From Otatea glauca (Eukaryota; Streptophyta; Magnoliopsida; Poales; Poaceae): a stretch of 64,000 bases of DNA. Every line of letters starts with the position of its first letter. The first letter of the stretch is position 1. This document shows positions 46,352 to 59,337 of the stretch, one piece after another. The stretch is from positions 6,448,309 to 6,512,308 of the forward strand of contig CM070730.1 in assembly GCA_036346275.1 (NCBI GenBank). The letters are read 5' to 3'. The position numbers and the translations under genes were made by a program. The notes under the pieces were generated by a model. It did not search any database. It had not been told where the DNA came from and worked only from the letters and a program-made list of their open reading frames with translations.

Positions 46352-47150
46352 ACGTCTTCCTAAGTCTATTGAGGAGGTTAAAGGTGCAGTAATTGAAATA
46401 TTTTCACTTTGTACTCATGCTTTAACGATGAAAAAGTGGATAACTAATTGTAGTACATCACACAACAGGGGTATGCATGGTTCAGTAACATTAAATTTTT
46501 TAGATTTATTGCCCCTTGGTCTGTGTGTATGGTGAGCTTAGACTCATATTGTAGAACGAAAAAAGTAGCGATATCCCCTGCAAGGTGTATGCACCAAACT
46601 AGTTTCTCAAGAATCAAAAGGGAGATAATTTCATGAGAAGGTTCTAGATTATCCAATTTTAAATTTTATAAATCCTTAGAAATATCTAATTGCTTTATAT
46701 ATTTTCTTCGAACACACTAAATTATGTCTATTGTGATGAATCTAGTATATATATACAAGCAAAATACCTCATTTCTCATGTGCGGACATGCTCAGATGGA
46801 GCATAAGAGAAGAGAAGAGTACAATTGCTAGATGTCAATTTAAAAAAAGAGCGACTTGTAATAGAGTTGTGTTAAAATAAAGTGTATTATTTTTTAACCG
46901 TAACATGCTAGTTAAGTCGTCTAAATACTTAGCATATTAATCGCTCTAAGTTTTATTTTAAATGACACAATAGATTTTCATGGTAAAAATAATAATTTTA
47001 TGAATAATACTTTTGATAAGAATTATCAATCTAAATCAATGTAAATACACTAATTGTTGAATGCTAGAAATTTTGCTTCCACGTGTTCTAAAATGCCACT
47101 TAAAAAGAACAAAAAGAGTATTTATCTATATGATGTTTTATTTTGAAGTA

Positions 47151-50100
47151 AAGTTATGTTATGTTATGTATGCGCCACTGAATCTCTCTCCGTCAAACCA
47201 TCACATATATCTTTCCATCTAACGGAAATCCTAGCAACCGTGAAGGGATTGTAATAAACCAAAATTAGTAATTTGTGTTACACTTGGTAACCTATAAATA
47301 TTGAAATATGAACATAACAACATTTTTTAGAACTTGGTAGCACAGCACGGAATTAGAGGCAGTGGCGGCACCAGAGTGAGGAGCAGCGGGAGGTGCTAGC
47401 GCAGAGTGAGGGGCGGCGAGCAGTGGGACTATGGGAGTGAGGATAGGAGATGTAGCGACACCGCAGCAGCACCGGGATGGTGGGAACGGCGGACGACGGA
47501 GGGACGGCCTAAGTACGTGCGTGCATCTAGGACATGGGAGGTAGGAGGCGGCCGTTGATCAATGCGTGCGTCGTGTTGGATCAGACAAGAACAAAGCGAA
47601 TTAGACCTAGGCTGCAACTTGATGTTGGTGGGCTCATCTTTTGGCCCAAACTAACATCATGACATGGGTACAGCCTTTTGGATCATGGTGGAGGCGCAGA
47701 CGCAAGTTGGGAGGAGTAGACGTGGATGCAAAAGCGGAACTAGCCTATGACCTAAGCTTCGGGCTAGACCATTGTTTTCGAAATCGGTTCATAACCCCGG
47801 GTGATCCGAGGGCTGGCGGCGAGTCCTCTTGCAAGTGCGTGCGAGGGGGCGAAGATAGTGGCCTCGAATGATCCGACGCATACAGCCCGCTGCTTGCCAG
47901 TCCACTCCGTTCTCGTATTCCTAATTAAACTGCATGGTCAGGGACAACACCGATGGCCTGGATCGGCGCACAGTCTGATGCCGTACGTGATGCACATGTA
48001 GCTAGCAATTTCAATGCAATCCCTAACTACAACCATGCGAGTTACATGTTGTAGACTATGCTTCTCTTCTGCCTATAACCTTCACTAGCTAGGTAGATCA
48101 GTTAGCCCTCACTACAATTTCGATTTTTTTTTTTTTTTTGTAGTTTGTACCTCGGATGTTTCATGTTTCTTGGCTGTAGCTTGAGCTCTTTTCTATCTTG
48201 ATGCACAATATCGTATGTTTCTCACACCCAAATTCATTTCTTAAAAAAAATCTGTGAAACAAGTGCATGGAAGAAATGCACATCTTCAATCTGTGAAACC
48301 TCATGTTTCTTCGTCGTTGACTATACTTAGCTAATCGGATGAAATGGCCGGTCAAGTGCAACCGACCGGTGCGTCAATGCCAGATTCGTCCCACTTTGGA
48401 ATCCTAGAGAGAGAATTGCACCACCACCCACCCACCAGTCCACGGATGAATCATCAATTCATCGTCGTCGTCGTCTATCCCAGAGGCCAGGGCGCGAAGC
48501 ACAAATTGTCAACAGTCAGCGTTGCAATCTCCTCCGCCACTTCGCTTCGCCCCCAACTGAAAACTAGACAGCCAATGAATGAATAGGCCATGTTAAGCGC
48601 AACACCCTGATCGGCATCGCCATGTAACTGCGAGGAGGGAATCCAATAATTATATAATGCGTTTGATCGACGAATCGTGGATCCGTCCATCGCTCACTCG
48701 CTGTGCCACTCGTACCTCCTCCCAACCCTGACCATGATGGCATGCTTCCAGCATTATCACCACTTACTACTTCACTGCAGAGCCTTTCTTTCTTTTTCTG
48801 TAGTTGTGTTAGCACTTAGCAGCGCCTCCTGTAGTATTATGCATGCAATTGGTCTTCGGTGGCGCCATTAACGCGGCAGGAGCGGTTTAAATTTCTGGCA
48901 CTGTAAGATCTTTAAGCCGCGCCAGGATGGGAAAAAAAGTCACAAGACAAGATGCAAGTCAGTCGCCAGGTTACGCTTGTCCTGTCTCGCTGTTTCTCTC
49001 GTAGCATTACTCCGATCCTGTCCTTCTGAAGGAATCACTCCATGGGGGGAGAAATGGGAAAATTGGAAGAGTACCATATCATGCTTCAGGTTTCCTACAA
49101 ACAGAAGAGTAAAATCATATCATGCCCCAGAGTCCAGAGTCAACAAGAAACAGTCACCAAACATACACTGCTACTGGGGCAGACAAGGAGGCAAAGGGGC
49201 ATTAACGTCGGCATTCATACCATTACCTACCTACCTCGTGACCCTGTGCCGGTAGCATGAGCTCGATTGATTCCACGGCCATTGCCGTAGTAGAGCAGAG
49301 AATACTAGGCTGCTTGGACTCATATCTTATAGCCATGATTACACGCTGATGTGTCTATAACCTTAGTACAAATTCAGATTCCGGCGGAGTTAGGCATGCA
49401 CGAGTTAGTAGCAGTACTATACAAGAATTTCTATCATACTGTGCTCAATGCGGTGGTAGTAGTATACTATCTCTGACCATCAGCTCCTTTCTCCAACGTA
49501 GAATTCGCAAAATTGAAGTACGAAGATTCTTGGGCAAGGATGTTAGGAGCAGTGGCACTCACTCAAAATGTGAACATTTTGGAGCAAGTGGCTACATACT
49601 TACTACTGGTTACTACTTACTAGTGGTACTCAAGTCAACTGTACAACGTAAGAAACGTCGTTTGCATACGAGAGAGAGGGAGAAAGAGAGTGGTGTCAGG
49701 TGTGACGGCATGGCATGCCATGGCGAGTTCTTGCTCGCTCCATTACTGTGCCTGAGTGCAGTGCAGTGCAGTGCGGGCATTAACGCGGCTCACCAACTCA
49801 TTCACTTCGGTTCGGTCCCCCACGGAGGCAGTGCAATAACTCAGTTCCTCTCCATCCACCAGTCTCCACAACGCGCAGTCCCTGTGCGCCGAGCAGTTCG
49901 ACTCCCTCCTCCCCTCGTTCTCATTCCTCTCCTTCCTCGCCAGTGCAGTGCACCAACACCAACGTCGTATTAAAATCGTCGGCGTCGCAGGTAGTGGGCG
50001 CACGCGGCCCTGTGCGGAGGATGCTCTTTGCCCCCCGAAGAAATCAATCCGATCTTGTTCTCCTCTGCCTCTCCTCTGCTCATATAACGCGCATGCGGCA

Positions 50101-50174
50101 GCGTCTGGAATTTGATGCGATGTAGCTAGCTAGGTCGTAAGTTACAGCGTCTGGAATCCAGAGGCCAAGGAAAG
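47151..50174. other. Intergenic DNA and presumed promoter of the DUF547 gene
   Basis: No exon was supported in 47151-49400. Open frames on both strands are short and unmatched, and there is a poly-T run at 48125-48140. 49680-50174 (a gagaga tract near 49670, C-rich 49830-49960) is plausibly promoter and 5' UTR of the downstream gene. Confidence 0.4.
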
Positions 50175-53100
50175 ATGGAGTCGGCAGGAGGGGTGACCAG
50201 AGGCCAAGAACCGGGCAAGAACGATGACGCCAAGGACGGCGAGACTGTGGCGACTTCTGCGCGCAAGGCCGCCGCCGGTGCTTCCGCTGCTCTGCCGCAT
50301 CACCGGCGATCCAAGAGGTCTCTGCACTCTCTCTTCTTTTCGTCTCCCTCCACATTTGTGGTTTAAGCTTGGGTTTTAACCTGGGTGCTGTGATTTTCTG
50401 TTTGTCGTGCAGTGCTTCTTCTGATAGGAACTTGGAGTCATGCAAGCATGGTGCCTTGCACGGCATTGTGGAGAAACGCTGCAGCCAAGCACAGGTTCTG
50501 TTAATTCCCTCCCTTCTTGGCATAGTCTGGATACTACTGAATCCTCTACATAGGATCATGTGAATGAATTACTGATCGGCCTTGTGAATTCTCTGTCAGA
50601 ATCCGCCGGATGCAAGGAAATCTTACGCGACGGAAGGTTCAGTTCACCAGGGATTGAGGGATCACAGGGCGAACGCATCACCGAACCACCGTGTGTCGCT
50701 GGAGAACGATGTGAGAAGCAAAACCGTCTCATGTTGGACAAAAGCCACCGTTTTGATGAAGCACACATTTTGTCTGAATAATTGATGTGGGTGTTGCTGA
50801 ATTCTGGCAGATTAAGCAGCTGCAGCTGCATTTGCATCAGGAGAGGTCCATCCGGATCATGCTTGATCGGGCGATTGGTCGGGCATCCAGCACTCTATCT
50901 CCTGGCCACAGGCACTTCCCGGCTCAGGTACGCTTCATCTGCCACTGCAGAATCTGCCTTTGCAATTGTCTCATCTCTCATGTGCTGAACCAGTCGATCA
51001 AGTCAGCTGTAGGAAAGCTTACAAGCGCTCTAACTGTCATTACATTTCAGCTTAGTGTAAATGATCATATTGTGAATTTCCATGTAACGTCTCAGCAATG
51101 TTCTTGCAAGTTTGCTTTGTGTCGCCTTGGGTTAACTGCGTGTTAAGTAGTTTTTTAACCTGGGGAACGGATATTTTAAATATTTTTTGCTTTCCCCATG
51201 AAAATTCAGTTATGTAACAAGTCACTGTTAGGGCATCTAATCCTAGATATATTTTTTCATTGTTGGGAGCTCTTGTAATTTCGGTTAAAAAAAGTAAATC
51301 AATTACTAAATGAATAGAGAGCACAAGGAAAGTGTTACCTCTCTCCTGTTCAAGTATTGTTCAATTGTACTATGAAGAGTGATACCTGTTGTTCTCCCTG
51401 CAGACGAAGGAACTGATAGCAGAGATTGAATTGCTTGAAGAGGAAATTGCAAACCGTGAGCAGCACGTTCTTTCTCTCTACAGAAGCATCTTTGATCAAT
51501 GCGTGTCCGGGCCATCATCAGGGCAGAGTTCTGGTATTTCTTCCCCGGCACACACCAAGAATATTAGTTCTAGAACGAGACGGCAACCAAGCATAATATC
51601 AAGTGCATTTTGCTCATCTAAGAAGCTCCCACTTCAACCTTTCCATATCATGACATCAGTATCGGAGTCAGGGAAAACCAATAATATACTCAAGACCAAG
51701 ATCAAGCATGAGTCTTTCTCAAGTGAAACATTGGATATTCATCCTGCATCCTTCCCACCATATCCAAGGAAGGTAAAACATATGAAAAGGAGCAGTAAAT
51801 ACTTACACGCATTTAACCTAATTTCCACAAATCATTATCTGCATATCAAGCTATGTTAGGGCGCTTACACACAGGGCGGAGTTAGGCCTCAGGCCACCGG
51901 GGGCATGGGCCTAAGGCCTAGCCCAAATAACAATGTAAATTACTGTTCACATCTCACCACTGTCGGGCTGTCGCGGGCTCGCTGCGCACGAAAAAACGTG
52001 GCGTTCTCAGCTCTCACCACTATCGGGTTGCCGGAGAGCGCTGATGGGCCGTGCTGGGCAACAGACCGGGCCAAGATAGGCTGACTCACGAGTGTGTTCG
52101 TGTTTTTTCCTTTTTCGAATATTTAATCACTAATATACAAACAAATACTAGATATATCACATGAAAAATAATACTACTGGATTTTTCATAAAGAATAATT
52201 TTGTGTCATTATACTTTTAATATTTTTTATTAACATATAATTAAAAGTATTAATAGTTAAAGTTGTGTATTGAAGAATGTATGATACCCTAGATGATAAG
52301 GAAAAAAGAACAGGGGCAGTACAAACACACTGACTGACGTGCTTCTATATATGCCACACGTCCACATGTGTTGCAAACTATTTGCTGAAAAACTATAATT
52401 TCCACATACACAATTTCACGTTTGAAAAGCACCCGTCAGTGAAAAAATAATGAAGCACACGATCTACAATAGTAATAGTCGTTTATTTTTGGCCTGAGGC
52501 TTAGATAAATCTTGGCTCCGCCACTGCTTACACATCATTCTGCTCCATGTTTGAGTGTATGTTATGCGTTCTACTTGCCAATCTTTAACCAGCCATTTGT
52601 ATACCTTTCTGAGGAAGCATGCATGTAGTTAATGAATCCTGCCGAATCTTTTTTAGGGTGAAACATTTCGTGCCCATTGTGTTACTTTCAGAAGCATGCA
52701 ACAGTGATAAAATTATGTACTTTTGTAATTAGTGATTTCAAATCAGAACAGCCTGTTGTTAATATATAACTTTGAAGCAGAAAATTCTATGCACTGGACT
52801 AATTTTGACTGATGTTCTCTCTTTTTCCCCCCTTTTCTTCTTTACCAAAAGCTGCCTTATTCAGGAAGTAGTTCTCTGGCCCGTACCCTGAAAGATCACC
52901 TCTACCAATGCCCAAGCAAAATATCTGAAGAAATGGTTAGATGCATGGCCTCCATATACTGTCTTCTGCGCACCGAGTCACCAGAAAAAACAGAAAAGGC
53001 CCGTTCACCATTCTTGTCAAGATCGTCAACAAATGTCATTCTTCCTCGGAGGGGAAACGGAGAGGAAAATAGTTCATCAAACAATAAATGTACTGTGGAA

Positions 53101-54733
53101 GTATCTTCGATATCGGTCGATAGGAATCATATGCCGGATGTATCTTACGCGATTACCCACTACAGGTCAGTCCATACGAAGATATCGGACATTATACCCT
53201 TAAAAAGTAACATGTGTTTCTGAAAAGTGCATAACAATTTCCATGTTGATGTTTTGTGTTTAGGATGCTTGTGGAGCAGCTTGAAAGGGTTGATCTGAGT
53301 ATGTCTGAGAGCAATATTAAATTGGTCTTTTGGATCAATGTGTACAATTCTCTTATCATGCATGTAATAGCCAGATACGCTACAGTGACATTTCTTTTAA
53401 AATGCTTTTACTGCCCATATTAGTCTGTGTTTGATTTACTTGCAGGCATATCTAGCATACGGAATTCCAAACAGCTCTCTGAAAAGAATGGCGCTATTTC
53501 ACAAGGTGAGAAGGGTGTTCTAGTTACATTTGTCCCTGGAATGCAAGAGCTCGACATGCAGTGCTTGTCTGCTTGAGACATCATTGCTGCCGAATAACTT
53601 TACACGCTGTGCTTTATATGTCGTTAAATGTTAACAGATAAACTTACCATATTGCAGGCTGCCTACAATATTGGAGGACATGCTGTCACGGCCAATTCCA
53701 TCGAACACGCCTTACTGTGCTGCAAATCTCCACGGATTGGTCGTGTACGTACGACCTGCAATTTTCATGCTGAAGTTTAAATTCCACTTCAAATTATTCA
53801 TGCAAAGTTGGTAGCTTCAGATTAAAATTCTAAAATAGAAAATTTTGAAATCCCTTTTTTTAGAGCATGCCACAAGTACAATTTGAAATCAAATTTAGGC
53901 AGTCACTGGAATGCATGTCAATGCTCTGCACTTTTGAATCAATATCCTCAATTTATTTGGTTAACTCGTTATCAATGTACTGAGTAGAACCAAATAATAC
54001 TATTTATCATTGATCTGCATTTCACTACCATATACATAACCACCTACTAAATTAGCACAAAGGAGGACTGTTCCAAAAAACAAACCTATTTACTCAGGAA
54101 CCCAACCTTTTTTTTTTCTCGAGAACTTACTCAGGACTCATCCTATTTACTTGTAGTGGTTCGAGTCCATACTGTCGACAGCAATGAGGAAGAGATGCGC
54201 AGATGAGAAGCAGCTTGTCCAGCTCAAATTCGGCCTGCCGGACTGCCAGCCTCTGGCACTGTTTGCCCTGTGCACAGGAGCTTCATCTGACCCCATGGTA
54301 CTGCAATACCGCTAGTTCTTGCCACTGACTACACGCCATTACTGTTCGACGCTCCTTCGGCTGAACTCTGATTGATCGACGTACGTTGCAGCTGAAGGTG
54401 TACACTGCGAAGAACATCGTGGAGGAGCTGGAGAGGTCCAAGAGGGAGTTCCTGCAGGGCACCGTGGTGGTGCGAAAGACCAAGAAGGTGTTCCTGCCGC
54501 GCCTGGTCGAGCGGTACGCCAAGGAGGCGTGCCTCGGCGGCTGCGACGAGCTCCTCTCGTGGGCGCGCGACAACGTCGACGGCCGATCGGCGCAGGACGC
54601 CATCCAGCGGTGCGTCGTCGAGTGCTCCGGGAGCGGACGGCGGAAGGCGTCGCAGGCCTTCGAGTGGCTGCCGTACAACACCAGGTTCCACTACGCCTTC
54701 AACCGGAGCATGGTGGACAAGCCATTGTGCTAG
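50175..54733 (+). CDS. MIP1-type leucine-zipper and DUF547 domain protein
   Basis: Eleven exons: 50175-50317, 50413-50494, 50600-50710, 50811-50927, 51404-51772, 52852-53165, 53264-53363, 53446-53505, 53658-53744, 54157-54297 and 54392-54733. All are phase-consistent and give 621 aa. Residues about 108-185 form the ternary-complex-factor MIP1 leucine zipper (IKQLQLHLHQERSIRIML, SSTLSPGHRHF, TKELIAEIELLEEEIANREQ, HVLSLYRSIFD). Residues about 385-515 are DUF547 (VFWINVYNSLIMH, AYLAYGIPNSSLKRM, AAYNIGGHAVTANSIEHALL, FALCTGASSDPM), followed by a conserved tail with FLPRLVERYAKEA and FEWLPYNTRFHYAF. The biochemical function of DUF547 is not established; MIP1 proteins were described as MADS-box ternary-complex partners in Antirrhinum. 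The 1,079 bp intron 5 contains a hAT MITE (51872-52526). The start ATG is the first in the frame and lies in a GC-rich exon 1. Confidence 0.9.
51872..52526. mobile_element. Non-autonomous hAT element in an intron of the DUF547 gene
   Basis: The termini are CAGGGCGGAGTTAGG on the left and, inverted, CAGTGGCGGAGCCAAG on the right. A perfect 8 bp target-site duplication, cttacaca, lies at 51864-51871 and 52527-52534. The 655 bp element has no transposase. Internal ggcctgaggc / gcctcaggcc words occur near both ends as subterminal repeats. The TIR is of the Tip100-like CAGNGGCGGAGCCA type. Confidence 0.92.
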
Positions 54734-54801
54734 GTAGCTAGCTTAGATTAATACTTGCTTCAATTCGTAGCTAGCTACCTAGGATTAATAGCAGTACAAA
54801 G

Positions 54802-55304
54802 TTTATATAACACCGGCTGAAAGTCCGTCCAATAACTGAGCTATGAAACCAGACATTTTACTATTAAACTTTGGTTCGAATAAAATTTTGACCCGATTTT
54901 ATACGGTAGTATTGCTCGCGTAGCGTGACAAGTGAGAGATTTTACCACGTAGAATAACATACCGTGCGAGTTTATATGAATGATATATAGGGTCTATATG
55001 GGCTTCTCCCTCGGTAAAAACAAAGAGGGCAGGAGCTGATATCTTTGAAAGTATGAGCGGAAGCTTGACAGGGAAGAATCCCTTGTGGGCTCTACTTGTT
55101 ATTAACCCAATTTGACTAGTATATCATCTTATGTGACAAAATCACTCACTCATTACGCATGTGGACAATACCATCACGCGAAATTCAGTTTAAGGGTCAA
55201 ATATATGGTTTCATAATTCAGGATACTGAATGGATTTTCGACCAAATTTCAAAGTGTTATGTGATATTGGACGGGCTTTCAAACAAAGTCCGAAGTGTTA
55301 TATG
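54802..55304. mobile_element. Long-TIR MITE (MULE-like), copy 2
   Basis: It shares ends and interior with 45880-46351: tttatataacac..gagctatgaaaccagacat on the left is inverted in tatggtttcataattcagga..gtgttatatga on the right. It lies just 3' of the DUF547 gene stop codon (about 70 bp) and may be part of its 3' UTR or terminator region. Confidence 0.65.
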
Positions 55305-56119
55305 AAATCTTCGCTTACGTAGTATTATACCAGTACTATGCATCTTCTCTGCTGGTCCATTGCCGACATGCAAAGCAGATGTCGCAGCAGGAGGTAAATG
55401 CAGTGGGCTGCTGCTGTTGCAGTGTAGCTGTTGTAAATGTGTCGTGCAGCGTGCTGCATTGTTTTGTGATTGAGATGATATGAATCCTTGAGTAATTAAG
55501 CATGGATAAATTTTACTGCATGTATTATGCATGTACAGGAAGATATGGATTGCTACTAGTACCGTTTCAGTATTATTATTGGCAATACCTGAATCCCTTC
55601 CGAATGCTTGTCGTTCAGGGTGAGTGGATGGCTCATTGCAAAGCAGGTGTGCATCAAGCCCGATCAGATATGATTGGGACGTAGAAAAAAAATGAATCCA
55701 TATATATAAGAGAGAGAAAGAAAAAGATTGTACAAGACAGCTTCACATGTCTGATGTCCCAGTACCTGTGGGTGCGTATTCTAGGTGCAATGTTCCACGT
55801 TGAGCGGACCTCGCATCGATCTGCGCCGCCCCACATGGAATGCGGACCGTCCGATCCCTTGCGGGAGCTATCTGTGAGCGTTGGAAGTAGTCAGTTTTCT
55901 AGTCCTTAATAAACTTTTTATTTTAAATCTAGTCAACTTCCAAATAAATTTTCAAAAGTGATATCTTCCCCGTCGTCAAGACGTAGCAGGTGCTACTGAG
56001 CCAAGGTAATGTTCGTACCAGGATAGCGTTACTCAGCAGAAAATGTATCATTAAGTATTCACTTTTTATTAATTAATTATTTAATTAAGTGATTAATTAA
56101 TAACTTTGCTTAATTAATA
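55305..56119. other. Intergenic DNA, nothing recognised
   Basis: A few short open frames on both strands match nothing known. 56060-56118 is made of ttaattaa words. No element ends were found apart from the neighbouring solo LTR. Confidence 0.35.
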
Positions 56120-56124
56120 CTACC

Positions 56125-56934
56125 TGTCGGGAATCGATACCCTTGCCACGTGTAAACATCCCCAGGCCTTGTGGCAGCTATCCACAGACCAAGGGGCTCG
56201 TTTCCGACCTAGGTGATGCCCCCTCGATGGTCGAGCTCGGGGCCAGCAAGCTCGAGCTCAGGCACCGCCGCAGGGGCAGGCACCCTTGACCTCGACACCC
56301 CCGCGGGCACCAAGGAAAGGGACGTTTGTAGCATTTCTGTTTTTATGTTATGTAAAACTCTCCCATGCGTGGGAATCAGCACCCTATCTGCCCATGCGTG
56401 GAAACTAGGGCTCAACAGCTCCCGTCAAGATCTCAACAGCTCCCGTCAGACTCTCAACGGCTAGCAACGACTTCCGAGCCTCTGTCAAATCACCACGAGC
56501 CCCTGACGTCGATCTCGGGACCAAGCAGCAAGGTTTTCCGAGGGCTACAAAAGCAACAGGTCGTCTCAGCCACAAGGGGGACACACAGAGAAGAACAGAA
56601 CAAAAGGACATAGACAAAAGGCAAGAGCAACACCCGGCACACGACACCAACAAAGAATAACGGCGCGCCCCCCTTCTCTTGCTCGAGCCCCGTCCTTGTA
56701 CTCTTCTATAAAACTGCTAATACACCCTTAGCCTCCGGGCGAGACTGCAGTAGAGCTGTTACCCAACCTTGGGGGCTCGAACTAGTATAAACCCCGCGTC
56801 CAGTATCCTTTCTTGGAACGACTTCCCCGCGACGCGTGGAGCCCCCGAACGAGCGCGACCTAGGGTCCCGCTCCCGAGCTGACTCCTCGCTCCCCCTTTC
56901 TTTCTTCTGCGGTCGACGGTCCCGATCGTCGACA
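56125..56934 (+). repeat. Solo LTR (gypsy-type) with target-site duplication
   Basis: It starts TGTCGGGAATCGATACCC and ends GATCGTCGACA, with TG..CA termini and a perfect 5 bp flank ctacc on both sides (56120-56124 and 56935-56939). A TATA-like tctataaaactgc lies at about 56704. No internal retrotransposon sequence is adjacent, so this is a solo LTR left by recombination between the two LTRs of a full element. Orientation is taken from the TATA box. Confidence 0.9.
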
Positions 56935-56939
56935 CTACC

Positions 56940-57356
56940 AATGTAGTATTACTCGGCAGGTTGGTCTTTTCGAGCTTCAGCAGTGCGTTACAAAAACGCG
57001 ACAGATAATACGTGCCGCCGACCAAAGATGAGATTGCTTTTACGCTCAGATAAGAGACTATTCTCTAGTTGCCTTAAGAAGTGAACCAAAAAAAATTTAA
57101 AAGTTAACGGGCAGTTAGATAAAGTCGTGTGAACTGGACACGAGGTAGGGATGCAGAATGGCAAAAGAAATCAGATTCGGCTCCACGCCACGCGGCAAGC
57201 AGGTTGCGCGGCGTGATCGAGATTCGAGACGCTTTGTTCGAAGGGAGGGGTACAAATGGAAAATGGCACTCTGAACCCCGCCCCGTCCACCAGACTACAA
57301 AGCCACACACACGAATCCCTTTCCTGGACCCGGTCCGTGCACCAGACAGCCCACTC
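56940..57356. other. Intergenic DNA, nothing recognised
   Basis: Moderate GC content; short open frames on both strands without recognisable similarity. Confidence 0.35.
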
Positions 57357-57359
57357 TTA

Positions 57360-57589
57360 GGCCTTGTTTGGTAGAGTTCTAGATCCTAGCTCCACCTCAG
57401 ATCTGAATGTCGTAGGCTACAATAAATTGAATTAAGTTTATATTTTTAGTCTAAAATGTAAATAAAATGATCCATCTAAACACTCTTAATATATCTACAA
57501 CTCCAGCTCCACGGATCTGTGGAGCTAGAAATACTCAACTCCACCAGATCCACAGATCTGATAGAGCTAGAGCCGTACCAAATACACCC
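57360..57589. mobile_element. Tourist-like MITE, copy C
   Basis: Termini GGCCTTGTTTGGTA / TACCAAATACACCC have TTA on both sides (57357-57359 and 57590-57592). The interior (cagatctgaat, aattaagtttatattttta, ccaccagatccacagatctg) matches the other two copies in this window. Confidence 0.9.
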
Positions 57590-58258
57590 TTAGTCTTAAG
57601 GGTTTGCACTCTATTGTGCACATGGACAACTTTGGTTCTGTGACGCCGGCATCTACGGCAACTTACAATAACATGTCTTTGCCTCTCACAGGTAAATAAA
57701 AGACACAAACAGCTCACGTACGAAGAGCGTAAAAGCACATATAGACCATCGGTTGATCGGTAATACAGGAGCCAAGTCAGATGGGCGCCCATCTAGGAGG
57801 GAGATAACATACGAATATTTTCAACAAAAAACACCGTTAAAACATCGATAGTAACATTCAGAAATTTTTGTATATGCTGCACATCGCTTCCCTATTGCCG
57901 ATTTGACGCAGGAAGGGCACGCATGCTGAGATGGAAAAAAAATCTTTACGGTTACCGTGTTGTCCACTTCGAGGAATAAAATCTCGCGAAATTTCGTGAT
58001 ATCACGACGAGATCTCGGATTTCCGACGTGGACTGTTTATAAATCCCGTCCGGATTAAAAAGGATTTTAAAAATTCAAAGTGCTACAGTAATTTCGGAAA
58101 TCGTGCCGAAATCTCGATGTTTTGGGCCGATTTTCACATATTTTTGACGGATTGCACTGATTTCAGACCAGATTTGGTTTCAATTTTTTTTAGCATTTTT
58201 AGACCTTCTACGAGGAATACATGTGAAAAAAAATGAATTTTTTTTGTTGGGCATGGGA

Positions 58259-58330
58259 TTTGAACCCACGGCCTTCCAAGGCACATAGCCTTATCTCTCG
58301 CATGAGAACCAACTGACCAAGCCATGTTAC
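58259..58330 (-). other. tRNA-like relic inside the hAT element
   Basis: On the minus strand, GGCTTGGTCAGTTGGTT resembles an A box/D arm, and CGTGGGTTCAAATCCCATG forms a good T arm with a B box. The 7 nt before the D arm (gtaacat) do not pair with GCCCAAC after the T arm, so this is not a functional tRNA. It is probably a tRNA-derived relic captured by the transposon. Confidence 0.4.
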
Positions 58331-59337
58331 TTACTGTGCTGGACGGTTGAAAAAAAAATTGTAGCCTTAGCCTCAGATCAAACAAAAGGAGCTTTCCTCG
58401 TTTCCTCGCGGGCTCACAACCCACTCACTCTCCGGTTTGTTCACTCAGCGCAGTCCTTCTTTCCCCTCGGCGGCTGAGCGAATCCGAGAATCTCCGATGA
58501 GCATCCGGTCTTCTCCGACCACCAAAAGAGGTAATCTTGCCTCTCTAGACCTAGATCTCGGTCATTTGAAGCGAAATCTCAGGTAGGTTAGGCCGAAATC
58601 TTGGTGATAAGCGCGACGAAATATTGTTTTTTGGGACCGAAATCTCGGTGTTTAAGTTCGAGATTTCATCATTTTTAGACAAAATCTTTCGGATCTGGCC
58701 GAATTTAAAGTGGTTGTATTTACTTATTCATTATCTGCTGTCGCTCTGTTGTTCTTAGCTTAGTCTAGTGGCACCAGTGCACTATACCATTTTTTCTTGC
58801 ATATTCTTACTGTTCTTATTGTTAGTAACATGTTGCAAGATTAGTGAGTATATGTGCCAGATTAGTGAGTATGTTGTGCTGAGCATTTGCAAGCAGTGCA
58901 GCACAATTATTTGTCTCTCTTGGCAATAAATTGACAGATTCAATTTCAACATGAAGAATGTTATTTTCATAGCACATTTGGTTTTGAGTTCTGAATCAAC
59001 CAATTAAACCACTACACTACTACTTCATGTAGTACTACATTTGCCAAAAGTAACATAAATTCATCATGATGAAGATTAGCTAGTATGTTTTTTCATATTT
59101 AGCATGGACAATAACTAGCATGTGTTAGCGGCATGTTTGAGCAGCAAGCATGCGTAAATGGCTTAGTGGCATGTGTGAGCTTTTGTTCATTCCAATGGAA
59201 TGCTTCAACATAATGTTAATGGATACTTTGCATTTAGTTATCACAGATGATATTTTCATTGTTGATTCATTGCCTCATTGGCATCTTTTATGCTCTGTTG
59301 CAGGATGTCGTGATGACAAATCGTGCAGGTATCGTAT

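Larger units (their letters stand above)
44429..47150. repeat. Direct repeat pair 44429-44770 / 46806-47150
   Basis: The two blocks of about 340 bp share, in order, attgctagat.tcaa, gacttgtaata, aaataaagtgtattatt, taaatacttagc, ttttcatggtaaaaataata and cacttaaaaagaacaaaa. Together with the 39950/45510 pair in the same order, they indicate an old duplication of a segment of at least 1.6 kb, later split by the LTR element (unit 1) and a long-TIR MITE (unit 2). Confidence 0.75.

Noticed and set aside
58259..58330. tRNA gene on the minus strand
   Set aside because: A good T arm and B box are present, but the acceptor stem halves (gtaacat / gcccaac) do not pair, and the stretch lies inside a bounded hAT element. 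Kept only as a relic.
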